DNA of 16,313 nucleotides from positions 1 to 16,313 of the forward strand of contig DAHXLI010000035.1 of the NCBI GenBank assembly GCA_027366075.1. Direction: 5' to 3'. The notes beneath the pieces are model-generated. The model saw only the letters and a program-made list of their open reading frames with translations. It did not search any database and had not been told where the DNA came from. The DNA comes from Candidatus Parvarchaeota archaeon. Its GTDB lineage: Archaea; Nanobdellota; Nanobdellia; Parvarchaeales; Parvarchaeaceae. A program made the position numbers and the translations under genes. This document shows positions 7,663-13,047 of the stretch, piece after piece; positions within the stretch are counted from its first letter, which is position 1; every line of letters begins with the position of its first letter.

Positions 7663-7676
7663 CATATTTAAATATG
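7663..7676 (+). promoter_or_regulatory. TATA box, 14-bp perfect palindrome
   Basis: CATATTTAAATATG is self-complementary over 14 bases and sits 22-35 bases before the ATG at 7698, the position expected for a leaderless transcript. It is the promoter element of the GT2-GtrA gene. Confidence 0.5.
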
Positions 7677-7697
7677 GGATACAAACATTATCTATAG

Positions 7698-8714
7698 ATG
7701 GCAAATCCGAGTGTGGCCTTATTGATGCCAAACTTTAATGCCCTGAATCCGGCTAAAAGGAAGGCTTTTCTCTTAGAGATAGACAAAGTCATGCCTGCAG
7801 GTACTATCGTTTTATTGGACGGCAAGAGCATGCCGCAAATCGCAGCCCTGGCCAACCTTAGACTTATCCTTTTTTCGCATGGAAACGAGGTAGGAGATAC
7901 TCTTAGAATGGGGCTTGCAGCGGCTATGGAGTTAGGCGCCGACAAGATGGTAACCTTTGAAGATTACTCTCCATCAAACTCAAACTGGTTTCTGCCCTTC
8001 CTCGACGCAGGGAACGTAATAGAATCAAAGAAAAGGGGATTTGCAGAAATGATCGTGACAGAAATAACAAATGTATTATCATTTTGTAATGCCTACAATG
8101 GGTTTTCGATGAATAGGATCTTTACTAGGGAAGCCGCCGCAGTGATAAAAGAAACAAAACTAAAAGGAAAGGCTTTTTTCGTGGAGTCAAACGGCGCCTT
8201 AAACGCCAAGGGCATAAAAACCACCGAAATCATAAAAAGCGAACGTAAACAGACCAAAAATAAGGTGGGCGTTAAAGATGCCATCGGCTCTATAGCCAAG
8301 AGCTTAAACAGGTCCTCCATCCTTTTCGGTCTTTTCAATTCTATAGCTTACATGGCCAACCTTTCCGTCGTGTATGCAAGCCTTAGCTTGGGATGGTTCT
8401 ATCCGCTCGCGGTGGTCATAGGCGGGGAGGTAAACACTCTTTCGAACTTCATAATGAACGAAAAGATAAACTTCAAGAATCGGGGCTTCTTGAGCTCTGT
8501 CTACAGACTTGGAAAGTTCAACGCATTGACACTCGTACCGATAGCGTTCGACATACTGTTTATAGGGTATCTTTCAAGATACACGGACTTGCTCGGGAAA
8601 AGCCTTTTTACCGACATCTCCATAGTGTCGATAATGGTGGTCTCGCTCGTATCCTTCTTTGTAGTGACTAAAATAATGTGGGTAAAGGAAAACCACATCA
8701 GGATACAGGTATGA
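7698..8714 (+). CDS. Degenerate GT2 (dolichol-phosphate-mannose-synthase-like) domain fused to GtrA membrane domain
   Basis: The 338-residue product starts with a GT2-like domain (1-190). The first nucleotide-binding segment appears as DGKS (41-44). A family-like GDTLRMGLAAAMELGADKMV (66-85) precedes the place of the catalytic DxD, which here reads FEDYSP, so the first Asp is Glu and the third position is Tyr. Residues about 205-328 are a GtrA domain with four membrane helices (about 207-228, 233-253, 275-294, 308-328) and the family landmark NFIMNEKINF (250-259), comparable to 'NrxwtF'. GT2-GtrA proteins usually transfer sugars to, or move, polyprenyl-phosphate-linked sugars for glycosylation of surface proteins. 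The altered DxD makes it uncertain that the GT part is active. Its stop overlaps the next start (ATGA), implying coupled translation. Confidence 0.75.
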   Translation: MANPSVALLMPNFNALNPAKRKAFLLEIDKVMPAGTIVLLDGKSMPQIAALANLRLILFSHGNEVGDTLRMGLAAAMELGADKMVTFEDYSPSNSNWFLPFLDAGNVIESKKRGFAEMIVTEITNVLSFCNAYNGFSMNRIFTREAAAVIKETKLKGKAFFVESNGALNAKGIKTTEIIKSERKQTKNKVGVKDAIGSIAKSLNRSSILFGLFNSIAYMANLSVVYASLSLGWFYPLAVVIGGEVNTLSNFIMNEKINFKNRGFLSSVYRLGKFNALTLVPIAFDILFIGYLSRYTDLLGKSLFTDISIVSIMVVSLVSFFVVTKIMWVKENHIRIQV

Positions 8715-8947
8715 AAAGAGACGACAGGCACCTTTTAACGGTCCTTTTTGAAGCCCTATGGCTATATTTTCTCTTGGTTTGGGGCTATATCGCGGTCGAA
8801 AACCTTGTATACCCTACCCAGGTAGCCACTACGGATCTGGCAGTCTATTTCCCGGTCCCGCAGAATCTGCTGGTGATAGTATCGTTTACAGCGTCTTTTG
8901 TATTCTTCATTCTGTGGAGATATCTAAAAGAAGCAAAGCAGTACTGA
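8711..8947 (+). CDS. Small two-helix membrane protein coupled to the GT2-GtrA gene
   Basis: The ATG at 8711 overlaps the TGA of the preceding gene in ATGA, so I take this start rather than the in-frame ATG at 8678, which would bury 11 codons in the upstream gene. The 78-residue product has helices at about 9-29 and 48-70, a charged N-terminus (MKRDDRH) and a charged tail (KEAKQY). I do not recognise a family. The tight coupling suggests it acts with the GtrA protein, perhaps as a membrane partner in polyprenyl-sugar handling; that is inference from position only. Confidence 0.6.
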   Translation: MKRDDRHLLTVLFEALWLYFLLVWGYIAVENLVYPTQVATTDLAVYFPVPQNLLVIVSFTASFVFFILWRYLKEAKQY

Positions 8948-8960
8948 AGAACCTTATTCC

Positions 8961-9203
8961 CTAATCATTATAAGGGTATCTTACAATAGAATCCACGAAT
9001 AAATAAGCGCAATGAAGTTCTGGATATGGCAACATGGCATTTTGTATAACCTTTCTGGATATATCATCGTCCCTTTTCATTACAACGTATATGCCCTGCT
9101 CTTTACCTCTCAAAAGAACGCCGACAGAAACGAAGTTTTCAAGTCGGGAAAAGACCGGCTTAAAGAAGCTATTTTTTAACTCAATCAAATTATCGAGTTG
9201 CAT
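8961..9203 (-). CDS. Hypothetical 80-residue protein
   Basis: The product has an N-terminal amphipathic region, then alternating hydrophobic strands (VSVGVLLRGKEQGIYVVMKRD) and a later strand (HCAYLFVDSIVRY). This suggests a small alpha/beta fold, with no recognised motif. Support for being real comes from a minus-strand TATA box (TTTATAAA at 9224-9231) about 24 bases before the ATG, in the leaderless pattern seen elsewhere here. It converges with the upstream membrane protein, with 13 bases between stops. Confidence 0.5.
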   Translation of the reverse strand: MQLDNLIELKNSFFKPVFSRLENFVSVGVLLRGKEQGIYVVMKRDDDISRKVIQNAMLPYPELHCAYLFVDSIVRYPYND

Positions 9204-9223
9204 ATGATCTATAGTAATTAGAA

Positions 9224-9231
9224 TTTATAAA
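9224..9231. promoter_or_regulatory. Palindromic TATA box between divergent reading frames
   Basis: TTTATAAA is self-complementary. Its centre lies about 24 bases from the minus-strand ATG at 9203 and about 26 bases from the plus-strand ATG at 9254. One element could serve both directions with leaderless transcripts. Confidence 0.45.
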
Positions 9232-9253
9232 ACTTAGTCCGTGGTCACAAAAA

Positions 9254-9367
9254 ATGAGCACCCCGGAAGCGTTTGATGCCATATCTAGTATCGTCGGTGA
9301 AAAGACGGTGCGCCTTGCTAAACCCCATTTTGTTCGGTTCCCAAAAATTACCTTCGGAACTACCTGA
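9254..9367 (+). CDS. Possible 37-residue microprotein
   Basis: The frame runs MSTPEAFDAISSIVGEK through to KITFGTT and stops at TGA 9365-9367. Its only supports are the correctly spaced TATA box at 9224-9231 and its neat fit between that promoter and the tRNA gene. No motif is recognised. It may be a chance frame in the intergenic space. Confidence 0.25.
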   Translation: MSTPEAFDAISSIVGEKTVRLAKPHFVRFPKITFGTT

Positions 9368-9372
9368 AAAAA
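9367..9372 (-). terminator. T6 terminator of the tRNA-Ala gene
   Basis: Six Ts on the minus strand follow directly after the discriminator base of the tRNA. A T-run is the usual archaeal terminator signal. Confidence 0.55.
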
Positions 9373-9444
9373 TGGACCGAGAGGGATTCGGACCCTCAGT
9401 CTCCGCAATGCGAATGCGGCGCGTTGCCGTTGCGCCATCGGCCC
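9373..9444 (-). tRNA. tRNA-Ala (anticodon CGC, decodes GCG)
   Basis: The 72-nt gene folds as a cloverleaf. The acceptor GGGCCGA pairs with TCGGTCC and includes G3-U70, the alanine identity pair. The D arm is GCG/CGC with GG in the loop, and the anticodon stem is CCGCA/TGCGG with loop TTCGCAT. The anticodon CGC is at 9410-9412 in genome coordinates. The variable loop is AGACT and the T stem GAGGG/CCCTC. The discriminator is A; CCA is not encoded. There is no intron. The T loop reads TCCGAAT, with C where almost all tRNAs have U (pseudouridine) at position 55. Confidence 0.95.
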
Positions 9445-9461
9445 ATAGGATTCTTATTAGA

Positions 9462-9469
9462 TTTATAAG
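9462..9469. promoter_or_regulatory. TATA box between the tRNA-Ala gene and the divergent membrane-protein gene
   Basis: TTTATAAG with a self-complementary TTATAA core lies about 21 bases upstream of the tRNA 5' end on the minus strand and about 31 bases before the ATG at 9497 on the plus strand. It could serve either or both. Confidence 0.4.
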
Positions 9470-9496
9470 TTAAAAACTGTTCTATAAGAGAATAAT

Positions 9497-9949
9497 ATGC
9501 TGGGGAAGTGGAGAGATGCGGTCTTGGATAACCCGCTGTCTTATATAATAATAGGTGCGGTCTTAGCTATAACTCTGGCAAGAATATATGTCTTTTTGGG
9601 TGGGAACACCGGCTTTACCATCGACGGCATTACAATACATCATTTTTTCATCGGCGCATTCCTGCTCGTCATAATCGGGATACTGTCGTTTACGTCGAGC
9701 GGCCGAAAATCAAGCAGCAAGTCGCTTAACAAAGCCCTCGCGCTGTTCTTTGGTCTAGGCTTCGGCCTGGTACTGGATGAAGCGAACCTCATACTGACTG
9801 GAGGTCAGGCGTACACTCTGGCGCAGTATTATAGCACGTACAATGTATCATTCGAATTTGGAGTGATAGCCTTCCTTTTAGCATGGCTGTTTTTAAGCAC
9901 ATATCTGGGGAACAGAAACAATGCAAATCACAGAAAACAGAACAGATAA
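9497..9949 (+). CDS. Four-helix membrane protein with HH and LDE motifs
   Basis: The 150-residue product has helices at about 13-35, 47-67, 79-97 and 118-137, and a basic tail (HRKQNR). Conserved-looking polar residues lie inside membrane segments: TIHHFFIGAFLL (H48, H49) and FGLGFGLVLDEANLIL (D94, E95). Paired histidines and an acidic pair within helices suggest metal or ion binding, or a catalytic membrane site. I recall no named family, so this is inference. The start is supported by a TATA box about 30 bases upstream. Spacing to rpl13 is 42 bases, and rpl13 has its own T/A-rich promoter, so it is probably a separate unit. Confidence 0.65.
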   Translation: MLGKWRDAVLDNPLSYIIIGAVLAITLARIYVFLGGNTGFTIDGITIHHFFIGAFLLVIIGILSFTSSGRKSSSKSLNKALALFFGLGFGLVLDEANLILTGGQAYTLAQYYSTYNVSFEFGVIAFLLAWLFLSTYLGNRNNANHRKQNR

Positions 9950-9991
9950 GCTTAAATTATTACGGCTATCTAATTAATAGAATAAAACAAT

Positions 9992-10405
9992 ATGATAATT
10001 GACGGCAAGGGTTCAGTTCTTGGCAGGGTCGCGACCTATGCAGCTAAAGCGGCTTTAGAAGGCGACACAGTCGTAGTGGTCAACGCGAACGACCTGGTAA
10101 TAATAGGCGATAAAAACAACATATTGGAAAAATACAGGCACCGCCGTGAGATAGGGACCATGGCAAAGGGGCCATTCTTTCCAAGGGATGTAAACGGCCT
10201 GGTAAGGCGGGCGATAAGGGGCATGCTTAAAAGAAAAAGCCCGCACGGTAGAGAGGCGCTTAGACGGGTAAGAGTCTTTGAAGGTGTCCCAGAGGAATAT
10301 AAAAACCAGGAGAAACTCGTGGTCGCTAGGATGAAGACGAATATGCCCGTCCACAATGTTAAAATATCTGAACTTTCAAACATATTGAAGTATAAGAGTA
10401 TATGA
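9992..10405 (+). CDS. rpl13: Large-subunit ribosomal protein uL13
   Basis: The 137-residue product matches archaeal L13: it opens with IIDGKGSVLGRVATYAAK and continues with VVVVNANDLVIIGDK, then RRAIRGMLKRKSPHGREAL near the middle. It binds 23S rRNA early in 50S assembly. The start at 9992 follows an A/T-rich element (CTTAAATT at 9952-9959). In many archaea L13 sits between L18e and S9, with RNA polymerase subunits N and K downstream. Here only the L13-S9 pair is kept. Its stop overlaps the S9 start (ATGA at 10402-10405). Confidence 0.95.
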   Translation: MIIDGKGSVLGRVATYAAKAALEGDTVVVVNANDLVIIGDKNNILEKYRHRREIGTMAKGPFFPRDVNGLVRRAIRGMLKRKSPHGREALRRVRVFEGVPEEYKNQEKLVVARMKTNMPVHNVKISELSNILKYKSI

Positions 10406-10797
10406 AGAAGAACGCAATAATCGTCGCCAAGAGGAAAACTGCCATCGCAAGGGCAGTCATAACCGATGGAACCGGCAAGATCTCGATAAACAGCAAATCA
10501 GTTTCTGCATATCCGGAGACGCTTTTAAGACTTATAGTAAATGAACCGGTTTCGATAGCGGCAGACTTAGCAAAAAAATATGACATAGCTATCGAGATAA
10601 ACGGCGGCGGCGCCATGTCCAGGGCACAGGCCATGCGTTCGGTCATCGCGAAGAGCCTTTCAAAGAAAGAAAAAAGCCTAAAGAAACGATTTCTGGAATA
10701 TGACAGGTCGCTTCTGGTAGACGACAAGAGACAGACCGAAGCCCAGAAACCTTATCGTTCATCGGCAAGGTCCCTGAAACAGACATCCTACAGATAG
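10402..10797 (+). CDS. rps9: Small-subunit ribosomal protein uS9
   Basis: The 131-residue product shows the S9 pattern: AKRKTAIARAVITDGTGKI at the start, then INGGGAMSRAQAMRSVIAKSL in the middle, and the basic C-terminal tail ending KQTSYR. The last arginine is the residue that contacts P-site tRNA in the 30S subunit. It is translated with uL13 through a 4-base ATGA overlap. RNA polymerase subunit genes usually found next in archaea are absent. A minus-strand frame overlaps its last 39 bases. Confidence 0.95.
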   Translation: MKKNAIIVAKRKTAIARAVITDGTGKISINSKSVSAYPETLLRLIVNEPVSIAADLAKKYDIAIEINGGGAMSRAQAMRSVIAKSLSKKEKSLKKRFLEYDRSLLVDDKRQTEAQKPYRSSARSLKQTSYR

Positions 10798-10911
10798 TCC
10801 GTCAAGGTTTTGGCTTTTTAGTTTTATGTTGGGCATATGCATCCTAGCCCAGCCAGCCCCGTCGAGACTTTTTAACTTGTCGGTGTGCTTGCCGGATTTA
10901 ATTATGCCCAT
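10759..10911 (-). CDS. Possible 50-residue microprotein, or a structured RNA
   Basis: An ATG at 10911 opens a 50-codon frame (start MGIIKSGKHTDKLKSLDG, later MHMPNIKLKSQ) with a basic character and the lysine/isoleucine codon choices seen in neighbours. TTATATAGG on the minus strand (10929-10937) lies about 22 bases upstream, fitting a leaderless gene. It begins 18 bases after the stop of the upstream minus-strand gene, and its last 13 codons are antisense to uS9, which looks less protein-like. The same stretch has an 8-bp inverted repeat (10830-10837 with 10903-10910), so an RNA product is a serious alternative. Confidence 0.35.
   Translation of the reverse strand: MGIIKSGKHTDKLKSLDGAGWARMHMPNIKLKSQNLDGLSVGCLFQGPCR
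10815..10825 (+). terminator. T-rich terminator candidate after uL13-uS9
   Basis: TTTTTAGTTTT starts 18 bases after the uS9 stop codon, an archaeal-style T-run terminator with no GC hairpin directly before it. Confidence 0.4.
10827..10910 (-). ncRNA. Candidate hairpin RNA, H/ACA-like
   Basis: Read on the minus strand, TGGGCATA (10910-10903) pairs with TATGCCCA (10837-10830), and ACA follows at 10829-10827. Inside, after a short asymmetric loop, ATCC can pair with GGAT. A stem, an internal loop, an upper stem and an ACA directly after the basal stem is the plan of archaeal H/ACA pseudouridylation guides. The upper part folds weakly by eye and I see no clear K-turn, so this stays a candidate. 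Confidence 0.25.
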
Positions 10912-10929
10912 TACGTGTTTGAAGCGCGC

Positions 10930-11145
10930 CTATATAACGATCTGATTCTTAGCCGCCCACGCAAGAAGGGTTATTAGTTCTTCTAAAGAATATTTTCTGG
11001 CTTCGTCCGGTATCGTCTCCAGCATCATCTCTAGTCTGGGGATGTATTGCTTGAGTTGCGAAGGTATGATAGAATATGCTTTAACAAGAGAAGTGAGTAT
11101 AACCTCCGCGTCTTCTTTAGTTATGCTGGTCCCTACAAAGCCCAT
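10930..11145 (-). CDS. Hypothetical 71-residue helical protein
   Basis: The product is predicted almost wholly helical: ITKEDAEVILTSLVKAYSII, then QLKQYIPRLEMMLETIPDE, and LEELITLLAWAAKNQ. It has no cysteines and no membrane helix. The acidic, regularly spaced leucines suggest a small helical bundle, perhaps a protein-binding partner. It starts 5 bases after the stop of the small membrane protein at 11151 and is very probably co-transcribed with it. I do not recognise the family. Confidence 0.5.
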   Translation of the reverse strand: MGFVGTSITKEDAEVILTSLVKAYSIIPSQLKQYIPRLEMMLETIPDEARKYSLEELITLLAWAAKNQIVI

Positions 11146-11150
11146 ATGAA

Positions 11151-11375
11151 CTAATAGAAGTTGAAGTACTTACCCATTTCGGAATGGAGTCCGCCAAGTA
11201 ACATCACTATAACCCCCACTACTATGAAGATTATGGACGAATACATATAGCTTATCTGGAAATAATTAAAAAAGTCATCTAACCTAAAGGTCACATGAGG
11301 TATGTTTAGTCCAGACAAGACTATGGCACCCACCACTACTAGTATGATCCCTACCGCCACCAACGACTTGTACAT
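11151..11375 (-). CDS. Small two-helix membrane protein
   Basis: The 74-residue product has hydrophobic helices at about 4-23 (VAVGIILVVVGAIVLSG) and 44-62 (IIFIVVGVIVMLLGG). The loop between them (VTFRLDDFFNYFQ) is amphipathic. The two helices share a similar GIILVVVGAIVL / IIFIVVGVIVML pattern, hinting at an internal duplication. The ATG at 11375 has an A/T-rich element (ATTTAATTA on the minus strand, about 11398-11406) at promoter distance. It heads a two-gene unit with the helical protein at 10930. Function unknown. Confidence 0.55.
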   Translation of the reverse strand: MYKSLVAVGIILVVVGAIVLSGLNIPHVTFRLDDFFNYFQISYMYSSIIFIVVGVIVMLLGGLHSEMGKYFNFY

Positions 11376-11432
11376 ACTAAACTATAGATAAGACCATAAT
11401 TAAATGCTTTCTTAACCGGTTTTTAGAAGGAT

Positions 11433-11933
11433 TTATACTTTCTTTAGTACCAGTATCAAGCTATCTTTTGTAAATTGCTCGGAAATTATGCCCTCTCCTT
11501 TATCACGTTTGATTATCTTAAGGTAAAGTCTCTTGCCAGAAATGGCCCTTACCTCTATAGAATTCTCCATTTTCATCACGCTGATATCGGATTTGCTTTT
11601 TACCCCGGGCAGGCTTACTGCGTGTACAGTCGTATCGCTATGGTCGGATACCAAGTCCTCCGGCTCGACGACCTCGTTTACATTGCCTACGTTCTTGTTG
11701 AGCTTGTCCTGCATATTGCCTTTTTGTTTAGGAAGCGGCTGGTTCTGGAAAAGTCCGCCGCCGATCACGCTGTTCATAATTGGCCCTATCATCTGCTGCA
11801 TCATCTTATTCAGGTCTATATTGAGATTGCCTGGCGACACGTTTTTCCCGTTTGGCGGCAGGCCGCAATTTGGGCAGAAATTCCATTGCCTGTCAAGCAC
11901 ATAACCGCAACCGCTGCATTTTTTCTTGAACAT
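11433..11933 (-). CDS. Zinc-ribbon protein with C-terminal Hsp20/alpha-crystallin-like domain
   Basis: The 166-residue product opens with a zinc ribbon, C6-x2-C9 and C20-x2-C23 (KKCSGCGYVLDRQW). A Gly/Asn/Gln/Met-rich linker (30-95) includes NKMMQQMIGPIMNS. Residues about 100-166 look like a minimal Hsp20/CS beta-sandwich: VHAVSLPGVKSKSDI, ENSIEVRAISGKRLYLKII, and the closing strand DSLILVLKKV. Hsp20 proteins hold unfolded clients; a 'LPGV' segment followed by 'I.V......L.V.a' is their hallmark. The usual C-terminal I-x-I oligomerisation tail is missing, so it may not assemble the standard oligomers. The zinc ribbon could direct it to a specific partner or nucleic acid. The domain call is by pattern and is fairly confident; the role is inference. 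Confidence 0.65.
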   Translation of the reverse strand: MFKKKCSGCGYVLDRQWNFCPNCGLPPNGKNVSPGNLNIDLNKMMQQMIGPIMNSVIGGGLFQNQPLPKQKGNMQDKLNKNVGNVNEVVEPEDLVSDHSDTTVHAVSLPGVKSKSDISVMKMENSIEVRAISGKRLYLKIIKRDKGEGIISEQFTKDSLILVLKKV

Positions 11934-12039
11934 ATATTATTTTTATTATATTTTAATAATAGCCTTAAATATATACTTGATCTAAAATCAGAAAAATTCT
12001 ATCCTTCGCTTAAAAATTAAAAAAGCAAAAATTAAGCTT

Positions 12040-12180
12040 TTATTCCGAGTCGTCTTCTTCGACTTCTTCTTCGTCTTCTTCCTCAAGACCTTCATCGTAC
12101 ATGTCGCCGAGGTCTTCATTCTCTTCGACTATATCTTCTTCACCGTCTTCCTTTTTCTTTTTCGTAGCTTTCTTTGCCAT
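12040..12180 (-). CDS. Charge-segregated microprotein (basic head, acidic tail)
   Basis: The 46-residue product starts MAKKATKKKKEDGEED and ends in a run of Glu/Asp, so a lysine head is followed by an acidic tail. I chose the ATG at 12180 because GGGAGGT (12192-12186) precedes it by 5 bases, a strong Shine-Dalgarno match and the clearest in this window. An in-frame ATG at 12222 would add 14 residues and lies about 29 bases from the palindromic TATA box, so a leaderless longer form is possible. Such proteins are likely disordered; acidic tails commonly bind basic proteins or modulate nucleic-acid contacts. I do not recognise a family. Confidence 0.55.
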   Translation of the reverse strand: MAKKATKKKKEDGEEDIVEENEDLGDMYDEGLEEEDEEEVEEDDSE

Positions 12181-12185
12181 GCAAA

Positions 12186-12192
12186 ACCTCCC
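12186..12192 (-). promoter_or_regulatory. Strong ribosome binding site deciding the microprotein start
   Basis: GGGAGGT on the minus strand lies 5 bases before ATG 12180. Most genes in this window have weak or no such site, so a strong one here favours 12180 over the upstream ATG at 12222. Confidence 0.55.
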
Positions 12193-12246
12193 GATAAGAT
12201 GTCCACCCTTTGTGAAATTCATCTTACTTTTTAAGAGAAAAGGATT

Positions 12247-12256
12247 CTTTATAAAG
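12247..12256. promoter_or_regulatory. Palindromic TATA box between divergent transcription units
   Basis: CTTTATAAAG is a 10-bp perfect palindrome. It lies upstream of the minus-strand microprotein and about 23 bases before a plus-strand ATG at 12275 that is in frame with rnp4. It may drive both directions. Confidence 0.45.
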
Positions 12257-12298
12257 CTTTCTATGCTATAGAACTTGGGAAATATTACAAATTATCGC

Positions 12299-12310
12299 AT
12301 TTTTAAAAAT
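12299..12310 (+). promoter_or_regulatory. Second TATA-like element for rnp4
   Basis: ATTTTTAAAAAT is a 12-bp palindrome centred about 24 bases before the ATG at 12329, which supports that start as a leaderless transcript for the ribosomal/ftsY operon. Confidence 0.4.
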
Positions 12311-12328
12311 CGGAGTATTAACATCTGT

Positions 12329-12637
12329 ATGATAAAAAGAAAGGATAAAGCGGCGTTCAAAAGAGATTTCGATTTTTTAGTGAAAGGAGCAAAAGAGCTT
12401 TACGATTCGGACCGCGGGCGTTCGGAAAGATACGCCTACATAGCTTATAAGATATACCTCTCTAAAAAGCTTGAGTTATCAAAGCAAGAAAAAGTTTTAA
12501 TATGCAAACGCTGTAATAAAATACTTATATCCGGCAAGACAGCAGTTGTACGCCTGAGAAAAAAGGCGATAATCTACAAATGTTTAAATTGCGGTAATGT
12601 TAGGAAATTAGGATATGATAAGAGCATCAGACGTTAA
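12329..12637 (+). CDS. rnp4: RNase P protein component 4 (Rpp21/Rpr2 family)
   Basis: The 102-residue product begins with two basic helices (AAFKRDFDFLVKGAKELY, ERYAYIAYKIYLSKKLEL) and ends with a zinc ribbon, C59-x2-C62 and C85-x2-C88 (ICKRCNKILISG, YKCLNCGNVRK). That is the architecture of archaeal Rnp4/human Rpp21, which with Rpp29 supports the catalytic RNA in trimming tRNA 5' ends. I chose ATG 12329 because family members begin near KKDKAAF-like sequence and a TATA-like element is correctly spaced. ATG 12275, 18 codons upstream, is also possible. The end overlaps the rps19e start by 23 bases. Its position directly before eS19 is common in archaea. Confidence 0.85.
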   Translation: MIKRKDKAAFKRDFDFLVKGAKELYDSDRGRSERYAYIAYKIYLSKKLELSKQEKVLICKRCNKILISGKTAVVRLRKKAIIYKCLNCGNVRKLGYDKSIRR

Positions 12638-13046
12638 TCAGATCGAGCTTGTGAATGTTTTAGCCCAGGAGCTTAAGAAGAATAAATTATTGACTCCGCC
12701 AGCATGGTCTAACTTCGTGAAGACCGGCTCTTCCAAAGACCGTGTTCCGTCCCAGGAAGATTGGTGGTACCTGAGAGGGGCCAGCATATTAAGAAGGCTT
12801 TATATGGATACTAGACCGGTAGGCGTTAGCCGCTTAAGAAGGGTTTATGGCGACAAAGAAAAGAATAGGTACAGTGGCAGGCACTTTAAACCTGCGAGCG
12901 GTGCGGTGATACGGAAACTTTTACAGCAGCTTGAGCAAGCCGAGCTGATAAAAAAGGTTAAGATTAAAAATCGGCCCGGCAGGAGAATATCCCCTAAAGG
13001 GGTGTCGTTGGCGGATAAGATGGCGAAAGCGATTTCGAATAAATGA
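12615..13046 (+). CDS. rps19e: Small-subunit ribosomal protein eS19
   Basis: The 143-residue product matches archaeal/eukaryotic S19e: ELKKNKLLTPPAWSNFVKTG near the start, then DWWYLRGASILRRLYMD, GVSRLRRVYGDKEKNRYSG, and a winged-helix end with GAVIRKLLQQLEQAELI. It belongs to the 30S head and is absent from bacteria. Its start lies 23 bases inside rnp4, in another frame, so the two are translated from one message and probably coupled. The stop is one base before the PDCD5-like gene. Confidence 0.95.
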   Translation: MIRASDVNQIELVNVLAQELKKNKLLTPPAWSNFVKTGSSKDRVPSQEDWWYLRGASILRRLYMDTRPVGVSRLRRVYGDKEKNRYSGRHFKPASGAVIRKLLQQLEQAELIKKVKIKNRPGRRISPKGVSLADKMAKAISNK

Positions 13047-13047
13047 T

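Noticed and set aside
8678..8710. Earlier in-frame ATG for the small membrane protein at 8711
   Set aside because: It would lie within the GT2-GtrA gene and add a hydrophilic stretch; the ATGA overlap at 8711 is the usual coupling.
9190..9438. 82-codon minus-strand frame covering the tRNA gene
   Set aside because: It runs through the tRNA-Ala gene and its terminator, and its start is in the tRNA acceptor; it is a chance frame.
11475..12020. 181-codon plus-strand frame opposite the zinc-ribbon/Hsp20-like gene
   Set aside because: It is the antisense of a gene with a clear zinc ribbon and has no recognisable domain; its composition (many Tyr, His, Leu) is typical of antisense frames.
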